Below, piece after piece: positions 35,307 through 46,870 of a stretch of 64,000 bases of DNA. The DNA is taken from positions 26,324 to 90,323 of the forward strand of contig JAEWPH010000204.1 in the NCBI GenBank assembly GCA_023460715.1. Reading direction: 5' to 3'. Below the pieces are notes generated by a model. It saw only the letters and a list, made by a program, of their open reading frames with translations, had not been told where the DNA came from and did not search any database. Every line of letters begins with the position of its first letter. Positions within the stretch are counted from its first letter, which is position 1. This stretch comes from Pseudomonadota bacterium (GTDB lineage Bacteria; Pseudomonadota; Gammaproteobacteria; Burkholderiales; Burkholderiaceae_C). Both the position numbers and the translations under genes were made by a program.

Positions 35307-36752
35307 TCAGTTCCCCGCGCACGCAGGCATGGCCGCGCGGGTAGCCACGGTGGTGGCGCTGTCATCCCGCCCCCCAGCGTTGCGGGTGTAGGTACAGCCA
35401 TAACGCGCATCGGCCAGGGTGGCAGGCGTCTTCACGTCGTCGCCGGCCGGTTTAACGCCTTTCTCGACCCAGTCGGCCAGGGCCTTGAACGCTTCGGACT
35501 GCTCGGCCACGGTGAAGTCACAGTGGCTCGGCGCGCGCACGGCGCGCTGCACGAGCCACTGGCCGCTGCCGTTGGCCTCGGCGCGGTCGCGGTAGACCTG
35601 TTCCATGTGGAAGGGCACGTACATGTCGCCCAGCGTGTGGAGCGTCACCACGGGGATGCGGAACTGGCCGTTGACCTGCGGCACCCAACGCAGTCCGTCG
35701 CTGCGCAGGCGGTTGGCATCCGGCGCGGGCACCCACTTGGCGATGGTGGCGTTGAAGTTGGCCACCTCGGCGTCGCTGGCATTGAAGCGGTAGACGGTGG
35801 CGGTGGTGTCGATGCCCTGCTTGTTCAGGATGCCGTTGATGGTGCCGTCGCGCCCGAAGGTGCCCCACACGGTGTTCTGCAGCGGCGCGTTGGCAAAGCC
35901 CTGGTCGAAGATCGGCCGCGGCCCGCCGGTCAGGTTCATCACGATGTCCTTGAGCTTCTGCCCTTGCGGCGTGACCGACGAGAACGATGTCTGGTTGCCG
36001 AACAAGGCATTGCGCACCTGCGGGGCGATCGTGGCCCAGTCGGTCGTAGGTGCGCTGGCGGCGGGCAGGCCGGCGAGCTTTTGCGCGGCCAGTTGGTAAG
36101 CGCCGAAGTAGTTGTACAGCGACAGGTCTCCCAGCACGGCGCACATGGGCAAGGCGCCCTGGTAGGTGCGCTTGTGGATGGCGGTCCGCTGCGCCTCGTC
36201 CTCGATGGCGGCGGCGGTGATGTGGCCGCCCATGGACACACCCGTCAGGTAGGTGCGGGTGGGCTCGGGCAGCGCGCGGCCGTTGGCGGCGGCGATGCCG
36301 ACGAACGCGTTGGCCAGCGCGTTGGTGTCTTCCACGCCCACGCGCACGTCGTAGAAATTCTTGGTGTAGCTGGAAGCGGCCCAGGCGTAGCCGTTCTCGA
36401 TCAAGTACCGCCGGAAGGCCGGGTTGGATACGGTCAGCGCGTTGCCTTCGCCGGCATAGCCGTGGGCGTACATGACCAACATGCCGTTCCAGTTCTTCGG
36501 CACCTCGATGCGGTAGCCCGCACCGGCGTTGATGCCCGTCCAGCGGTCGGTCTGCACCGTGGCGCCGTCCATGGCGGCGAACGGCAGGCTGGCGGTCGCC
36601 ACGGCAAAGCTGTTGCGGCTGTCTTGCGCGCGCGTTTCCTCCGGCCCAGTTCCACCCGAGCCACCGCCGCCCCCACAGGCGCCGAGCAGCATCGCGCTCG
36701 CCGCGCAGACGGCGGCCGTACGGGGGAAGAAGGGAGAACGGATGGGCTGCAT
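35307..36752 (-). CDS. Secreted alpha/beta-hydrolase lipoprotein
   Basis: A 481-residue protein. The signal ends in the lipobox MLLGAC, followed by a Gly-rich spacer (GGGGGSGGTG). The hydrolase domain has YRIEVPKNWNGMLVMYAHGY and the nucleophile elbow GVSMGG (Ser about 182). Candidate acid and base residues lie toward the C-terminus (TLHTLGDMYVPFHME, APSHCDF). It resembles phthalyl-amidase or tannase-like secreted hydrolases. Substrate unknown. It converges on the end of the integron array. Confidence 0.8.
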   Translation of the reverse strand: MQPIRSPFFPRTAAVCAASAMLLGACGGGGGSGGTGPEETRAQDSRNSFAVATASLPFAAMDGATVQTDRWTGINAGAGYRIEVPKNWNGMLVMYAHGYAGEGNALTVSNPAFRRYLIENGYAWAASSYTKNFYDVRVGVEDTNALANAFVGIAAANGRALPEPTRTYLTGVSMGGHITAAAIEDEAQRTAIHKRTYQGALPMCAVLGDLSLYNYFGAYQLAAQKLAGLPAASAPTTDWATIAPQVRNALFGNQTSFSSVTPQGQKLKDIVMNLTGGPRPIFDQGFANAPLQNTVWGTFGRDGTINGILNKQGIDTTATVYRFNASDAEVANFNATIAKWVPAPDANRLRSDGLRWVPQVNGQFRIPVVTLHTLGDMYVPFHMEQVYRDRAEANGSGQWLVQRAVRAPSHCDFTVAEQSEAFKALADWVEKGVKPAGDDVKTPATLADARYGCTYTRNAGGRDDSATTVATRAAMPACAGN

Positions 36753-37282
36753 GGGGATGCCTTTGGATCAGTTGAAAGAACCGCTGCGAGGGGCCAGTCT
36801 AGGGACGACCGCTACGGCCTCTGCGCGGGCTTTCCCGAGCGCGTTGTCACCAGGGCGACGGCGACGGCAATGGCCGCAGCGGCTGGGCAGCCACATTGGC
36901 GAGTTGCTGGACCGCACCGGGTTAGGCACGCATCGACCGTCACCGAACAGAGCCCCGCCGACGGCACCAAAAGCGCGGGAGGGCGCTGAAGGCACGCCGC
37001 CGCTCCAGGTGAGGAAAATCTGTCGCCGTGACTCGAAATCCTGACCGCTACCGCTGCCTGCATGATCGGCCGCATACAGCAACCAACACCGCCCAACCGG
37101 TGCCGGTCAGCATGAACAATACCCGGGCATCCGTGCAGCCAACCAGCCCCACGAAGCCTCGCCCGATGTCTGCAGCGAACGGCTTTTCCGCCCGCCCCCG
37201 CCTTGGCGTTCAGGTGCAATCACCGCAGAGCCGTCGATTTCTCTACCATTGGCCCCTTGCCTCATTTCTGGAGCTTCCCTCA
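36753..37282 (+). other. Non-coding gap between hydrolase and FKBP genes
   Basis: About 530 bases without a credible gene. ORFs on both strands are short, Arg/Ala/Pro-rich and lack start signals. It should hold the promoters of the two divergent neighbours. No repeat was seen. Confidence 0.55.
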
Positions 37283-37693
37283 ATGCGCCCCCTCATCGCC
37301 GCCCTGGCCCTCGCCACCCTCGCCCCGCTCGCCATCGCCCAGACACCGGCGGCAGCCCCCATCACCACCGCCTCCGGCCTGATCTACCAATCGCTCAAGG
37401 AGGGCACGGGTGAGTCCCCCAAGGCGACCGACACGGTCAAGGTGCATTACCGCGGCAGCTTTCCGGACGGCAAGGAATTCGACAGCTCCTACAAGCGCGG
37501 CGAGCCGACCGAGTTTCCGCTCAACGGCGTGATCCGCTGCTGGACGGAGGGCGTGCAGCGCATGAAGCCCGGCGGCAAGGCCAAGCTGATCTGCCCGCCC
37601 GGCATCGCCTATGGCAGCCGGGGCGCCGGCGGTGTGATTCCGCCCAACGCCACGCTGCATTTCGAGATCGAGCTGCTGTCGGTCTCGCGCTGA
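37283..37693 (+). CDS. FKBP-type peptidyl-prolyl cis-trans isomerase (periplasmic)
   Basis: A 136-residue protein. A Sec signal peptide (about 1-19, ending AIAQ) precedes one FKBP domain with VKVHYRGSFPDGKEFDSSYK, EFPLNGVIRCWTEGVQRMKPG, ICPPGIAYGSRGAGGVIPPNATLHFEIELL. It catalyses proline isomerisation during folding in the periplasm. ATG 37283 follows TCTGGAG. Confidence 0.93.
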   Translation: MRPLIAALALATLAPLAIAQTPAAAPITTASGLIYQSLKEGTGESPKATDTVKVHYRGSFPDGKEFDSSYKRGEPTEFPLNGVIRCWTEGVQRMKPGGKAKLICPPGIAYGSRGAGGVIPPNATLHFEIELLSVSR

Positions 37694-37715
37694 GCGCGCA
37701 CGGGCACCCATGCGC

Positions 37716-37770
37716 TACTTAAAAGATAGCTGCTTGCGCTTGATTTGCCTGAAATTCAAGGTCAAATGAC
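37716..37770 (+). repeat. Intergenic repeat family A, copy 4
   Basis: AAAGATAGCTGCTTGCGCTT matches the family head exactly where tested. The tail is diverged (TTCAAGGTCAAATGAC). It follows the FKBP stop by 22 bases and abuts an inverted fifth copy. Confidence 0.8.
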
Positions 37771-37820
37771 ATTGAATTGCTTATCAATCCAGCGCAATCA
37801 GCTTCTCTTTTAATAGCATC
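37771..37820 (-). repeat. Intergenic repeat family A, copy 5 (inverted)
   Basis: On the minus strand it reads GCTATTAAAAGAGAAGCTGA then TTGCGCTGGATTGATAAGC. It stands tail-to-tail with copy 4, so the two can form a long imperfect stem-loop. Confidence 0.7.
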
Positions 37821-37981
37821 GTTGTGCCCTGCATCAGCGTCCATGGCGCCGCGCCCGGCGCTGCCGGGGCGCACCACGGCATCTTCGGCCAAGTACCCCA
37901 GCCCGTGCGCCAGCGCGCCCCGCAGACCGCCCGCGTACACTGGCGAACGGTCGCGGGCACCCTGGCCTGCGCAGCGCCACC

Positions 37982-40238
<2,257 letters not shown>

Positions 40239-40252
<14 letters not shown>

Positions 40253-40931
40253 CGCCGCGGCCGTGCCGCCGGGCATGGCGTGCGTCTATGCCGACGACGA
40301 CCTGCTCGTGCTCGACAAGCCCTCGGGCCTGCTGTGCGTGCCCGGCCGCGGCCCCGACAAGCAGGATTGCCTGAGCGCACGCGCCCAGCACCAGTGGCCC
40401 GATGCCCTCGTCGTGCACCGGCTGGACCAGGCCACCTCCGGCCTGGTGCTCATGGCCCGCTCGCCGGCCGTGCAGCGCAGCCTGGGCCACGCCTTCGCCC
40501 AGCGCCAGGTGCACAAGCGCTACCAGGCCGTGGTGGCGGGCACCCTGGCGCCGCCTGCCGATGGTGTTGGCACTGGCGGCTGGGGCGTGATCGACCTGCC
40601 GATCGCCGCCGACTGGGAGCGCCGGCCGCTGCGCATCATCGATGCCGAACACGGCAAGCCCAGCGTGACGGAGTGGCGGGTGCTGGCCGGTGGAACCGAT
40701 GGCGGTGGCAGCCCCACCACCCGCGTGGAGCTGCAACCCGTCACGGGCCGCACGCACCAGCTGCGCGTGCACCTGGCGGCGCTCGGCCATCCGATCCTGG
40801 GCGATGCGCTCTATGCCGACGCGGCCGTGCAGGCCCGCGCGCCGCGCCTGCTGCTGCATGCCACGCGGCTGGCGTTCGACCATCCCCGCACGGGCGAGGC
40901 ACTGCAGTTCAGCGCGCCGCCGGCGTTCTGA
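40239..40931 (+). CDS. RluA-type pseudouridine synthase
   Basis: A 230-residue RNA modification enzyme. LVLDKPSGLLCVPGRGPDK, the catalytic block VVHRLDQATSGLVLMA (Asp in HRLD), VHKRYQAVVAG, PVTGRTHQLRVHLAALGHPI and GDALYA are the RluA-family motifs. There is no S4 domain. It resembles the RluA subgroup that modifies 23S rRNA position 746 and tRNA position 32. The ATG lies within the end of the kinase gene in another frame, and the stop abuts the converging MetX-like gene with no gap. Confidence 0.92.
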
Positions 40932-41990
40932 TCACCCCGCCGGCGCGGCCGTGAGGCCGCGGTCCAGCAGGTTCTGCAGCGCCGGGGCCCACAGCGCATG
41001 CGCCGGGCCCGAGGCCTGGTGGCCGAACAGCGTCGGCATCTCCAGGTACTGAACCGCGCCAGCGCCGCCCCCGCCGGCCAGGCTGCCCCGCACTTCGGCG
41101 GGGGGAAACAGCAGGTCCGTGCTCGCCGTCACATGCAGCACCGGGCAGCGCAGGCGCTGCAGCTGCGGCCGCACGTCGAAGGCCAGCGCAGCCTTGAGCA
41201 GCACGATGAGCGCATGCGCGTCGAACTCGGCCGCCCAGGCGTCGGCCATCGCGGCCATGCGGCGGTCGCGCACGGTGGCGTCCAGGCCCTGGGCGCGCAG
41301 CACTTCGTCCATGCCATAGGCGCGCAGCGTGTCCCAGCGCAGCCGCCGCAGCGTGGCCTGCACCCCACCCGGTACGGCGTAGTAGTCGCCGCCGTTCCAG
41401 CCCGGGTCGGCGGCCAGCGCGGCCATCAGCGTGGGCAGGTGCATGTGCGGGCTGGCCGGCAGGTACGGGGCCGAGACGACCGCAGCGACCGACTCCACCA
41501 TCTCCGGATGGTCCAGCGCCCACTGCAGCGCCTGGAAGCCTCCGTAGGACGGCCCGACGATGGCCCGCAGCCGCCGCACGCCCAGGTGCGCGAGCAGCCG
41601 GTGCTGCACCGCCACGATGTCCTGCAGCGTGATGTCCGGAAACGCCGCGCCGTAGGGCCGTCCGGTGCGGGGATCGGTGCTGGCCGGACCGGTGGTGCCA
41701 TAGCAAGAGCCCAGCATGTTGCTGCACACGATGAAGTAGCGCTGCGTGTCCAGCACCCGCCCCGGTCCGATCAAGGGCGCCCACGATCCCTCGGCTACGC
41801 CGGCGCCGTGCGCCAACATCTGGTGGCTGGCGGTGTAGCCGTGGGTGACCAGGAGGGCGTTGCCGCCGTCGGGCGCAAGCCGGCCATAGGTGGCATAGGC
41901 CACCTCGGCGTCGGCCAGTTCGGCGCCCGAGGTGAGGCGCAGTGCGCCCAGGCGCAGACGGTGTTCAGGCGAAGAAGCAGCAGCGGACAT
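40932..41990 (-). CDS. MetX-like alpha/beta-fold acyltransferase/hydrolase
   Basis: A 352-residue protein resembling homoserine O-acetyltransferases. It has NALLVTHGYTASHQM, the SCYGTTGPASTDPRTGRPYG block, the nucleophile elbow GPSYGGFQALQWA and a late TASTDLLFPP. The catalytic His is probably in LFGHQASG near the end. It lacks the C-terminal CBS region of some family members, and the proteobacterial metX usually pairs with metW, which is not here, so it is probably a paralog with a different substrate. Start ATG 41990. It lies 49 bases downstream of the Bug stop in the same direction. Confidence 0.82.
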   Translation of the reverse strand: MSAAASSPEHRLRLGALRLTSGAELADAEVAYATYGRLAPDGGNALLVTHGYTASHQMLAHGAGVAEGSWAPLIGPGRVLDTQRYFIVCSNMLGSCYGTTGPASTDPRTGRPYGAAFPDITLQDIVAVQHRLLAHLGVRRLRAIVGPSYGGFQALQWALDHPEMVESVAAVVSAPYLPASPHMHLPTLMAALAADPGWNGGDYYAVPGGVQATLRRLRWDTLRAYGMDEVLRAQGLDATVRDRRMAAMADAWAAEFDAHALIVLLKAALAFDVRPQLQRLRCPVLHVTASTDLLFPPAEVRGSLAGGGGAGAVQYLEMPTLFGHQASGPAHALWAPALQNLLDRGLTAAPAG

Positions 41991-42039
41991 GCAAGGGGGA
42001 GTGAAGTCGGAAGGAAGAGGAAGGACGGCAGCGCGCGGC

Positions 42040-43017
42040 TCACTCGATGCGGATCTGCGCCGCCTGGATGACGCGGCCCCAGCGCTGCGCCTCCTGGCGC
42101 ACGAAGGCATCGAACGCGGCCGGCGTGTCGTCGAAGGGCATCCAGCCGTCGGCGGCCAGCGGCTGGCGCACTTCGGGGCTGCGCGCCACTTTCGCCGAGG
42201 CCGCAGCCAGGCGGTCGATGACGGCCTGGGGCGTGCCCTTCGGCGCATCCAGCCCGGCCCAGGAAGTGATCACCATGTCGGGGTAGCCGGCCTCTGCGAA
42301 GGTCGGCACCTCGGGCAGCGCCGGGTTGCGCTGCGCGCTGCTGACGGCGAGCGCCCGCAGCCGCCCGCCCTTCAGGTGCGGCAGCGCCGTGTCCTGGTTG
42401 AGGGCCATCACGCGCACGGTGCCGCCCAGCACGTCCTGCAGCGCGGGCGCTGCGCCCTTGTAGGCGATGTGGTTGAGCTGGATGCCGGCCGCGCGCTGAA
42501 AGACCTCCATCGCCAGGTGGCCCGAGGTGCCGTTGCCGCCGCTGGCGAAGTCCACCCGGCCCGGCTGCGCCTTCGCCTGGGCGACGAATTCCGCCAGCGT
42601 AGTGGCCGGAAAATCCGGGCGCACCACCAGCACGTTCGGGCCCTGCGTCATGGGCGCCACGTGCACGAAGTCGTTCACGTAGTCGTACGGCAGCTTGGCG
42701 TACAGGTACGGGTTGATCGTATTGAAGGCCCCCGTGAAGAGCAGCGTGTAGCCATCCGCCGGGGCCTTGGCCACGGCCGCCGCGCCCAGCGTGCCGCCCG
42801 CGCCGCCGCGGTTGTCCACCACCACCGGCTGGCCCAGTTCCCGGGCCAGGCCGGTTGCCAGCAGGCGCGCCAAACGGTCGCTCGCGCCGCCGGCGGCCAC
42901 CGGCACCACGATCTTGAGGGGCCGCTGGGGCCAGTCCTGCGCGTACGCCGCGGCGGGAAGCACCGCTGCGGCGCCCAGCGCCTGCAGCACCTTGCGGCGG
43001 GAAAAGGCTACGCCCAT
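42040..43017 (-). CDS. Bug-family periplasmic binding protein (Tat-type signal)
   Basis: A 325-residue Bug/TctC protein. The N-terminus FSRRKVLQALGAAAVLPAAA carries a twin-arginine-like signal, unlike the Sec signals of the other two Bug proteins here. The mature part has VPVAAGGASDRLARLLA, DNRGGAGGTLGAAAV and the AYKGAAPALQDVLGG block. CAGGAGAC precedes ATG 43017. A LacI gene lies upstream in the same direction with a palindromic operator in the gap, so expression is probably substrate-induced. Confidence 0.9.
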   Translation of the reverse strand: MGVAFSRRKVLQALGAAAVLPAAAYAQDWPQRPLKIVVPVAAGGASDRLARLLATGLARELGQPVVVDNRGGAGGTLGAAAVAKAPADGYTLLFTGAFNTINPYLYAKLPYDYVNDFVHVAPMTQGPNVLVVRPDFPATTLAEFVAQAKAQPGRVDFASGGNGTSGHLAMEVFQRAAGIQLNHIAYKGAAPALQDVLGGTVRVMALNQDTALPHLKGGRLRALAVSSAQRNPALPEVPTFAEAGYPDMVITSWAGLDAPKGTPQAVIDRLAAASAKVARSPEVRQPLAADGWMPFDDTPAAFDAFVRQEAQRWGRVIQAAQIRIE

Positions 43018-43046
43018 GTCTGTCTCCTGAAGTGTGGTTGTGCGCA

Positions 43047-43064
43047 AATGGTACCGGTATCATT
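43047..43064. promoter_or_regulatory. Candidate LacI-family operator before the Bug gene
   Basis: AATGGTACCGGTATCATT is an 18-base palindrome with only one mismatched pair, centred on CG, 30 bases upstream of the Bug start and in the gap after the LacI gene. Confidence 0.65.
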
Positions 43065-43135
43065 CACCGGCACAAGGGGGCCGACGTACTGGTTTTCCAG
43101 AAGACGCGCGTAGAGGAAGGCGACGGTTCCGCAGC

Positions 43136-44233
43136 TCAGGCCGTCGCCCGCTGCCGGATCGAGAAACCCAGGTCGGTCGCGCCCGCCGGAGCCGCGCCGC
43201 CCTGCAGCCGCTCCAGCAGCAACTCGCCCGCCCGGGTGCCGATGGCCGCGCCGTCCAGGTGCACCGTGGTCAGCGCGGGTTCAAAGTCGGCAGAGAACGG
43301 CAGATCGCCGCATCCCACCACCGCCAGCTGTCCTGGCACGGCCACGCCGCGCTGCTGGGCCTCGATCAGCACGCCCATGGCCATCAGGTCGGAGTTGCAG
43401 AACACCCCGTCCACCGGCGGCCCGTCGCTCGCGCCCGTCAGCAGTTGGGCCAGCGCGTCACGGCCGCTGCGCAGCGTGGCCGGCGCGGGCGCCGCATGCA
43501 GCAGCGGCGCCGGCATGCCGAGGGCCAGCGCAGCCCCCTGGAACGCGTGCGCCCGGGCGCGGGAGCGCGCATCGTCCGCGCCGAAGAACGCCAGCCGGCG
43601 GCGTCCGCCCGCGTGCAGAAACCGCACCACGGCCCCCGCCATGTCGGCGTGGGAGAAGCCCACCAGCATGTCGATGGGGTCGTCCACCAGGTCCCAGGTT
43701 TCCACCACCGGCACGCCGCTGGCCCGCAGCCGCTGGCGCCAGGTGGCGGACTCCAGCGTGCCGGTGATGACGATGCCGGCAGGCCTCCGGCCCAGCACCG
43801 TCTCCAGGATGCCGTCCAGCCGCGCGTTGTCGTAGCCAGTCTGGCCCAGCAGCAGCTGGCAGCAGCTGGGCTCCAGGGTGCGGCCCAGCGCCTCCAACAA
43901 GGGATGCAGCGTGAGCGTGGAAATGGTGGGCACCAGTGCCGCGACGAGGCGGCTGTGCCCGGAGGACAGCGCGCCCGCGATCAGGTTGGGCACGTAGCCG
44001 CTGCTGGCGACGGCCGCGCGCACGCGCTCGCGCACGGCTTCGGAGACCTGCTGCGGGTTGCTCAATGCCCGCGAGACGGTCATCGGCGCCACGCCTGCCA
44101 GTTGGGCCACGTCGCGGATCGTCACGTGGCCGCTGCCGCGGCGGCGCGGCGGCGCGGCAGCCGGCACCGGTGCGGGCGGAGGCACACCCTGCGGGGCCGT
44201 CGGGTCGTCGTCGCTGTTCACGGAAGAAGCCAT
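43136..44233 (-). CDS. LacI-family transcriptional regulator
   Basis: A 365-residue repressor. A Pro/Ala-rich N-terminal extension of about 40 residues precedes the HTH (VTIRDVAQLAGVAPMTVSRA). The effector domain follows (LVAALVPTISTLTLH, GIVITGTLE, VGFSHADMAGAV, AFFGADDARSRARA, VFCNSDLMAMGV). It is related to the first LacI in the window by the same VPVVETWD..D.P.DM..GFSH stretch, so the two may be paralogs. It lies upstream of a Bug gene, which it probably controls. ATG 44233 is chosen over 44344. Confidence 0.9.
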   Translation of the reverse strand: MASSVNSDDDPTAPQGVPPPAPVPAAAPPRRRGSGHVTIRDVAQLAGVAPMTVSRALSNPQQVSEAVRERVRAAVASSGYVPNLIAGALSSGHSRLVAALVPTISTLTLHPLLEALGRTLEPSCCQLLLGQTGYDNARLDGILETVLGRRPAGIVITGTLESATWRQRLRASGVPVVETWDLVDDPIDMLVGFSHADMAGAVVRFLHAGGRRRLAFFGADDARSRARAHAFQGAALALGMPAPLLHAAPAPATLRSGRDALAQLLTGASDGPPVDGVFCNSDLMAMGVLIEAQQRGVAVPGQLAVVGCGDLPFSADFEPALTTVHLDGAAIGTRAGELLLERLQGGAAPAGATDLGFSIRQRATA

Positions 44234-44325
44234 GCCCGATTCTAGAAAGCCCGAGCCATCGCCTCCGGGCAGCCGCCCGTCGCAGATCTCCCCGGCCCTC
44301 CCCGGCCCGCCGCTACCATTGCCGC

Positions 44326-45099
44326 ATGACCGCATCCACCCCACAGCACCTCTTCATCCTCACCGGCGCCTCGCGCGGCATGGGCCTGGCCATGGCCCAG
44401 CAACTGCTCCAACCCGGGCACAGGCTGCTGGCCATCTCCCGCAGCACCGCCGACACGCTGGACGCCCTGGCGGCCGAGCGTGGCGCCACACTGGAGCAGT
44501 GGCAACAGGATCTGGCCGACGGCGTGGCGGCCGCAGAACGGCTGCGGGGGTGGCTGGCGGCGCTGCCCGCCGGCGGCATCGCCAGCGCCACGCTGATCAA
44601 CAACGCCGGCGTCATCCCCCCGATCGCTCCGCTGTCGGACAGCGATCCGGCCGACCTGGGCCGCGCGCTGCGCGTGGGGCTGGAGGCGCCCATGCAGCTT
44701 ACGGGTGCCTTCCTGGGCGCCACGGAGGGCTGGCACGCCGTGCCGCGCAAGGTGCTCAATATCTCGTCCGGCCTGGGCCGCCGTGCGATGGCCTCGCAGG
44801 CCGCCTACTGCGCCGCCAAGGCCGGCATGGACCATTTCACCCGCTGCGTGGCGCTGGACGAAGCGGCCAAGCCGCACGGCGCCAAGGTATGCTCGCTGGC
44901 TCCCGGTGTGATCGACACCGACATGCAAGTCCAGCTGCGCGGCGCCGACCCGGCCCGCTTCCCGGACGTGCAGAACTTCGCCAACCTCAAGACGGGTGGC
45001 ATGCTCACTTCTCCCGCCGACGCGGCCGCCCGCGTCCTCGCCTGGCTGGAGCGCGCGGACTTCGGCACGAACCCTGTGGCCGATGTGCGGGAAGCCTAA
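44326..45099 (+). CDS. Short-chain dehydrogenase/reductase (SDR)
   Basis: A 257-residue SDR with the cofactor motif TGASRGMGLAMA, NNAG (LINNAGVIPPIAP), Ser in NISSGLGRRA, Y-x3-K in AYCAAKAGMD and the PGVIDTDMQ loop. This pattern resembles sepiapterin reductase/benzil reductase-type SDRs. Substrate unknown. It is divergent from the second LacI gene with a 92-base gap, and a family A repeat follows its stop directly. Confidence 0.87.
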   Translation: MTASTPQHLFILTGASRGMGLAMAQQLLQPGHRLLAISRSTADTLDALAAERGATLEQWQQDLADGVAAAERLRGWLAALPAGGIASATLINNAGVIPPIAPLSDSDPADLGRALRVGLEAPMQLTGAFLGATEGWHAVPRKVLNISSGLGRRAMASQAAYCAAKAGMDHFTRCVALDEAAKPHGAKVCSLAPGVIDTDMQVQLRGADPARFPDVQNFANLKTGGMLTSPADAAARVLAWLERADFGTNPVADVREA

Positions 45100-45105
45100 T
45101 TACTA

Positions 45106-45166
45106 CCAATTTGATAGCTGCTTGCGCTTATTCCATAAGCGTTTGCGGCCATTTTTACTTGAAACA
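45106..45166 (+). repeat. Intergenic repeat family A, copy 6
   Basis: TTTGATAGCTGCTTGCGCTT is followed by ATTCCATAAGCGTTTGCGGC and CATTTTTACTTGAA. The GCGCTTAT and ATAAGCG halves form a stem ahead of a T-run. It starts 7 bases after the SDR stop. Confidence 0.85.
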
Positions 45167-45372
45167 CTTGAAGCGCTAAGGAAAGCACCCTGCCGCAGCC
45201 CCTCGCCGCACAGCGCTGACGATGCCGGCCATCGCCAAGTGAGAAGGCCCGGTGCCCCGCAGGCAGGCCGATGCATCCGCCCCATCGGCACAGGCCCCAA
45301 TAGCGCCGCGCCATTGGGCACGGCACACTCGCTCACGAACCATTTCGCTGAAAACCACGGAGACACGTTCCC

Positions 45373-46350
45373 ATGATCCGCACCCTGATTTCCTGTACCG
45401 CGCTGGCCCTGGGCCTGGGCGCCGCAGCGCATGCCCAGACGGCAGCGCCCGCCTATCCGAACAAGCCGGTGCGCATGATCGTTCCGTTCCCGCCCGGCGG
45501 CGGCACCGACATCCTGGCCCGCCTGGTGGCCACCAAGCTGGGCGAATCCGCCAAGTGGACGGTGGTGGCCGACAACAAGCCCGGCGCCGGCGGCACGCTG
45601 GGCATCACCGAGGCGACCAAGATGGCGCCCACCGGCTACGACATCGTGATGGGCCAGAAGGACAACCTGGTCATCGGCCCCTGGCTGTACAAGAACCTGC
45701 CCTGGGACCCGACCAAGGACCTGACGCCCATCGCCCACGTGGCCTACACGCCGGTGGTGATCGCCACCAGCGCCAACTCCAAGTTCAAGAGCCTGGCCGA
45801 TGTGGTCGCCGCCGCCAAGGCCGCGCCCGGCACCATCACCTACGGCTCGCCCGGCAATGGCACCTCCATCCACCTCGCGGGCGACCTGTTCGAGAAGGCC
45901 GCCGGCGTGAAACTGGTGCACGTACCGTACAAGGGCTCCAACCCCGCGCTCATGGACGCGCTGGCCGGCAACGTGGACCTGCTGGTGTCCTCCCTGCCCT
46001 CCGCGATGGGCCAGATCAAGGCCGGCAAGCTGCGCCCGCTGGCCGTCACCTCGGCCAAGCGCAGTTCGTCCCTGCCCGATGTGCCGACCGTGGCCGACTC
46101 GGGCTACAAGGGCTTCGACGTGAGCACCTGGTACGGCCTGTTCGCGCCGGCCGGCACGCCCAAGCCGGTGGTGGACGCGATCCACGCCGAGGTGAACAAG
46201 CTGCTCGCCCAGCCCGACGTACAGGCCGCCATCCTGGGCCAGGGCGCCGAGCCCGAAGCCATGGGCACAGCCCAGTTCGGCACCATGTTCAAGAACGACT
46301 ATGCGAAGTGGAAGGGCATCGTCGAAGCCTCGGGCGCCCGGATCGAGTGA
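45373..46350 (+). CDS. Bug-family periplasmic binding protein
   Basis: A 325-residue Bug/TctC protein with a Sec signal (about 1-21, ending AHAQ). VRMIVPFPPGGGTDILARLV, DNKPGAGGTLGITEA, GNGTSIHLAGDLF and VPYKGSNPALMDALAG are the family blocks. No membrane subunits are nearby, and ligand is unknown. A bidirectional terminator separates it from the converging uspA gene. Confidence 0.92.
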   Translation: MIRTLISCTALALGLGAAAHAQTAAPAYPNKPVRMIVPFPPGGGTDILARLVATKLGESAKWTVVADNKPGAGGTLGITEATKMAPTGYDIVMGQKDNLVIGPWLYKNLPWDPTKDLTPIAHVAYTPVVIATSANSKFKSLADVVAAAKAAPGTITYGSPGNGTSIHLAGDLFEKAAGVKLVHVPYKGSNPALMDALAGNVDLLVSSLPSAMGQIKAGKLRPLAVTSAKRSSSLPDVPTVADSGYKGFDVSTWYGLFAPAGTPKPVVDAIHAEVNKLLAQPDVQAAILGQGAEPEAMGTAQFGTMFKNDYAKWKGIVEASGARIE

Positions 46351-46384
46351 TCTCACGCGGCGCCGGTGCAGCGCCGCTCCAAAG

Positions 46385-46412
46385 AAAAAAGGCTCCCGAG
46401 GGAGCCTTTTTT
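46385..46412. terminator. Bidirectional terminator between Bug and uspA genes
   Basis: Stem GGCTCC / GGAGCC with a CGAG loop, flanked by AAAAAA on the left and TTTTTT on the right, so it can serve both converging genes. Confidence 0.9.
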
Positions 46413-46432
46413 CTTTGGGCGGTAGAACCGCG

Positions 46433-46870
46433 TCAGTCGCGCACCACCAGCACCGGCACGTGGGCCACACCCAGCACGCGCTGCGTGACGCTGCCCAGCA
46501 CCAGCTTTTCCAGCCCGCGGCGGCCGTGCGAGCCCATCACGATCAGGTCGGCCCCCGTGGATTCGACCGCACGTACGATGCCGTCGTGCACGGCATGGCC
46601 TTCGCCCACCACGGTGGTCACGGGCACGCCGGCGTCCTCGATGGCCTTCTTGGCGGCGTCCAGCGCGGCGTTGGCTTCGGCCGTGGCGGCGCTCAGGTAC
46701 TGCGCCTGGCCGTAGGCGAAGTCCGCCCCGACGCCGGTGAAGGGATACGGGTCCACCACGTAGAGCGCGGTCACCGAGGAGCCGAAGGTCTTGGCAAGGG
46801 CAGCGGCCTTGCCCACCGCCAGCATCGAGGTGGGCGAACCATCCACGGGAATCAGAATGTGCTTGAACAT
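46433..46870 (-). CDS. Universal stress protein UspA family
   Basis: A 145-residue single-domain Usp. The nucleotide-binding pattern G-2x-G-9x-G-S is present in GSHGRRGLEKLVLGSVTQRV. The N-terminus FKHILIPVDGSPTSMLAV is typical. It is the ATP-binding class. Role: stress survival, partner unknown. The 99-base gap to the next upstream gene suggests its own promoter. Confidence 0.92.
   Translation of the reverse strand: MFKHILIPVDGSPTSMLAVGKAAALAKTFGSSVTALYVVDPYPFTGVGADFAYGQAQYLSAATAEANAALDAAKKAIEDAGVPVTTVVGEGHAVHDGIVRAVESTGADLIVMGSHGRRGLEKLVLGSVTQRVLGVAHVPVLVVRD

Noticed and set aside
36768-37219. ORFs of 104 and 135 residues in the hydrolase-FKBP gap
   Set aside because: Low-complexity, Arg/Cys/Pro-rich, no start signals, no family resemblance.
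40932-42248. 438-residue frame for the MetX-like gene
   Set aside because: The first 86 residues overlap the Bug coding sequence on the same strand in another frame; ATG 41990 gives the family-like N-terminus.
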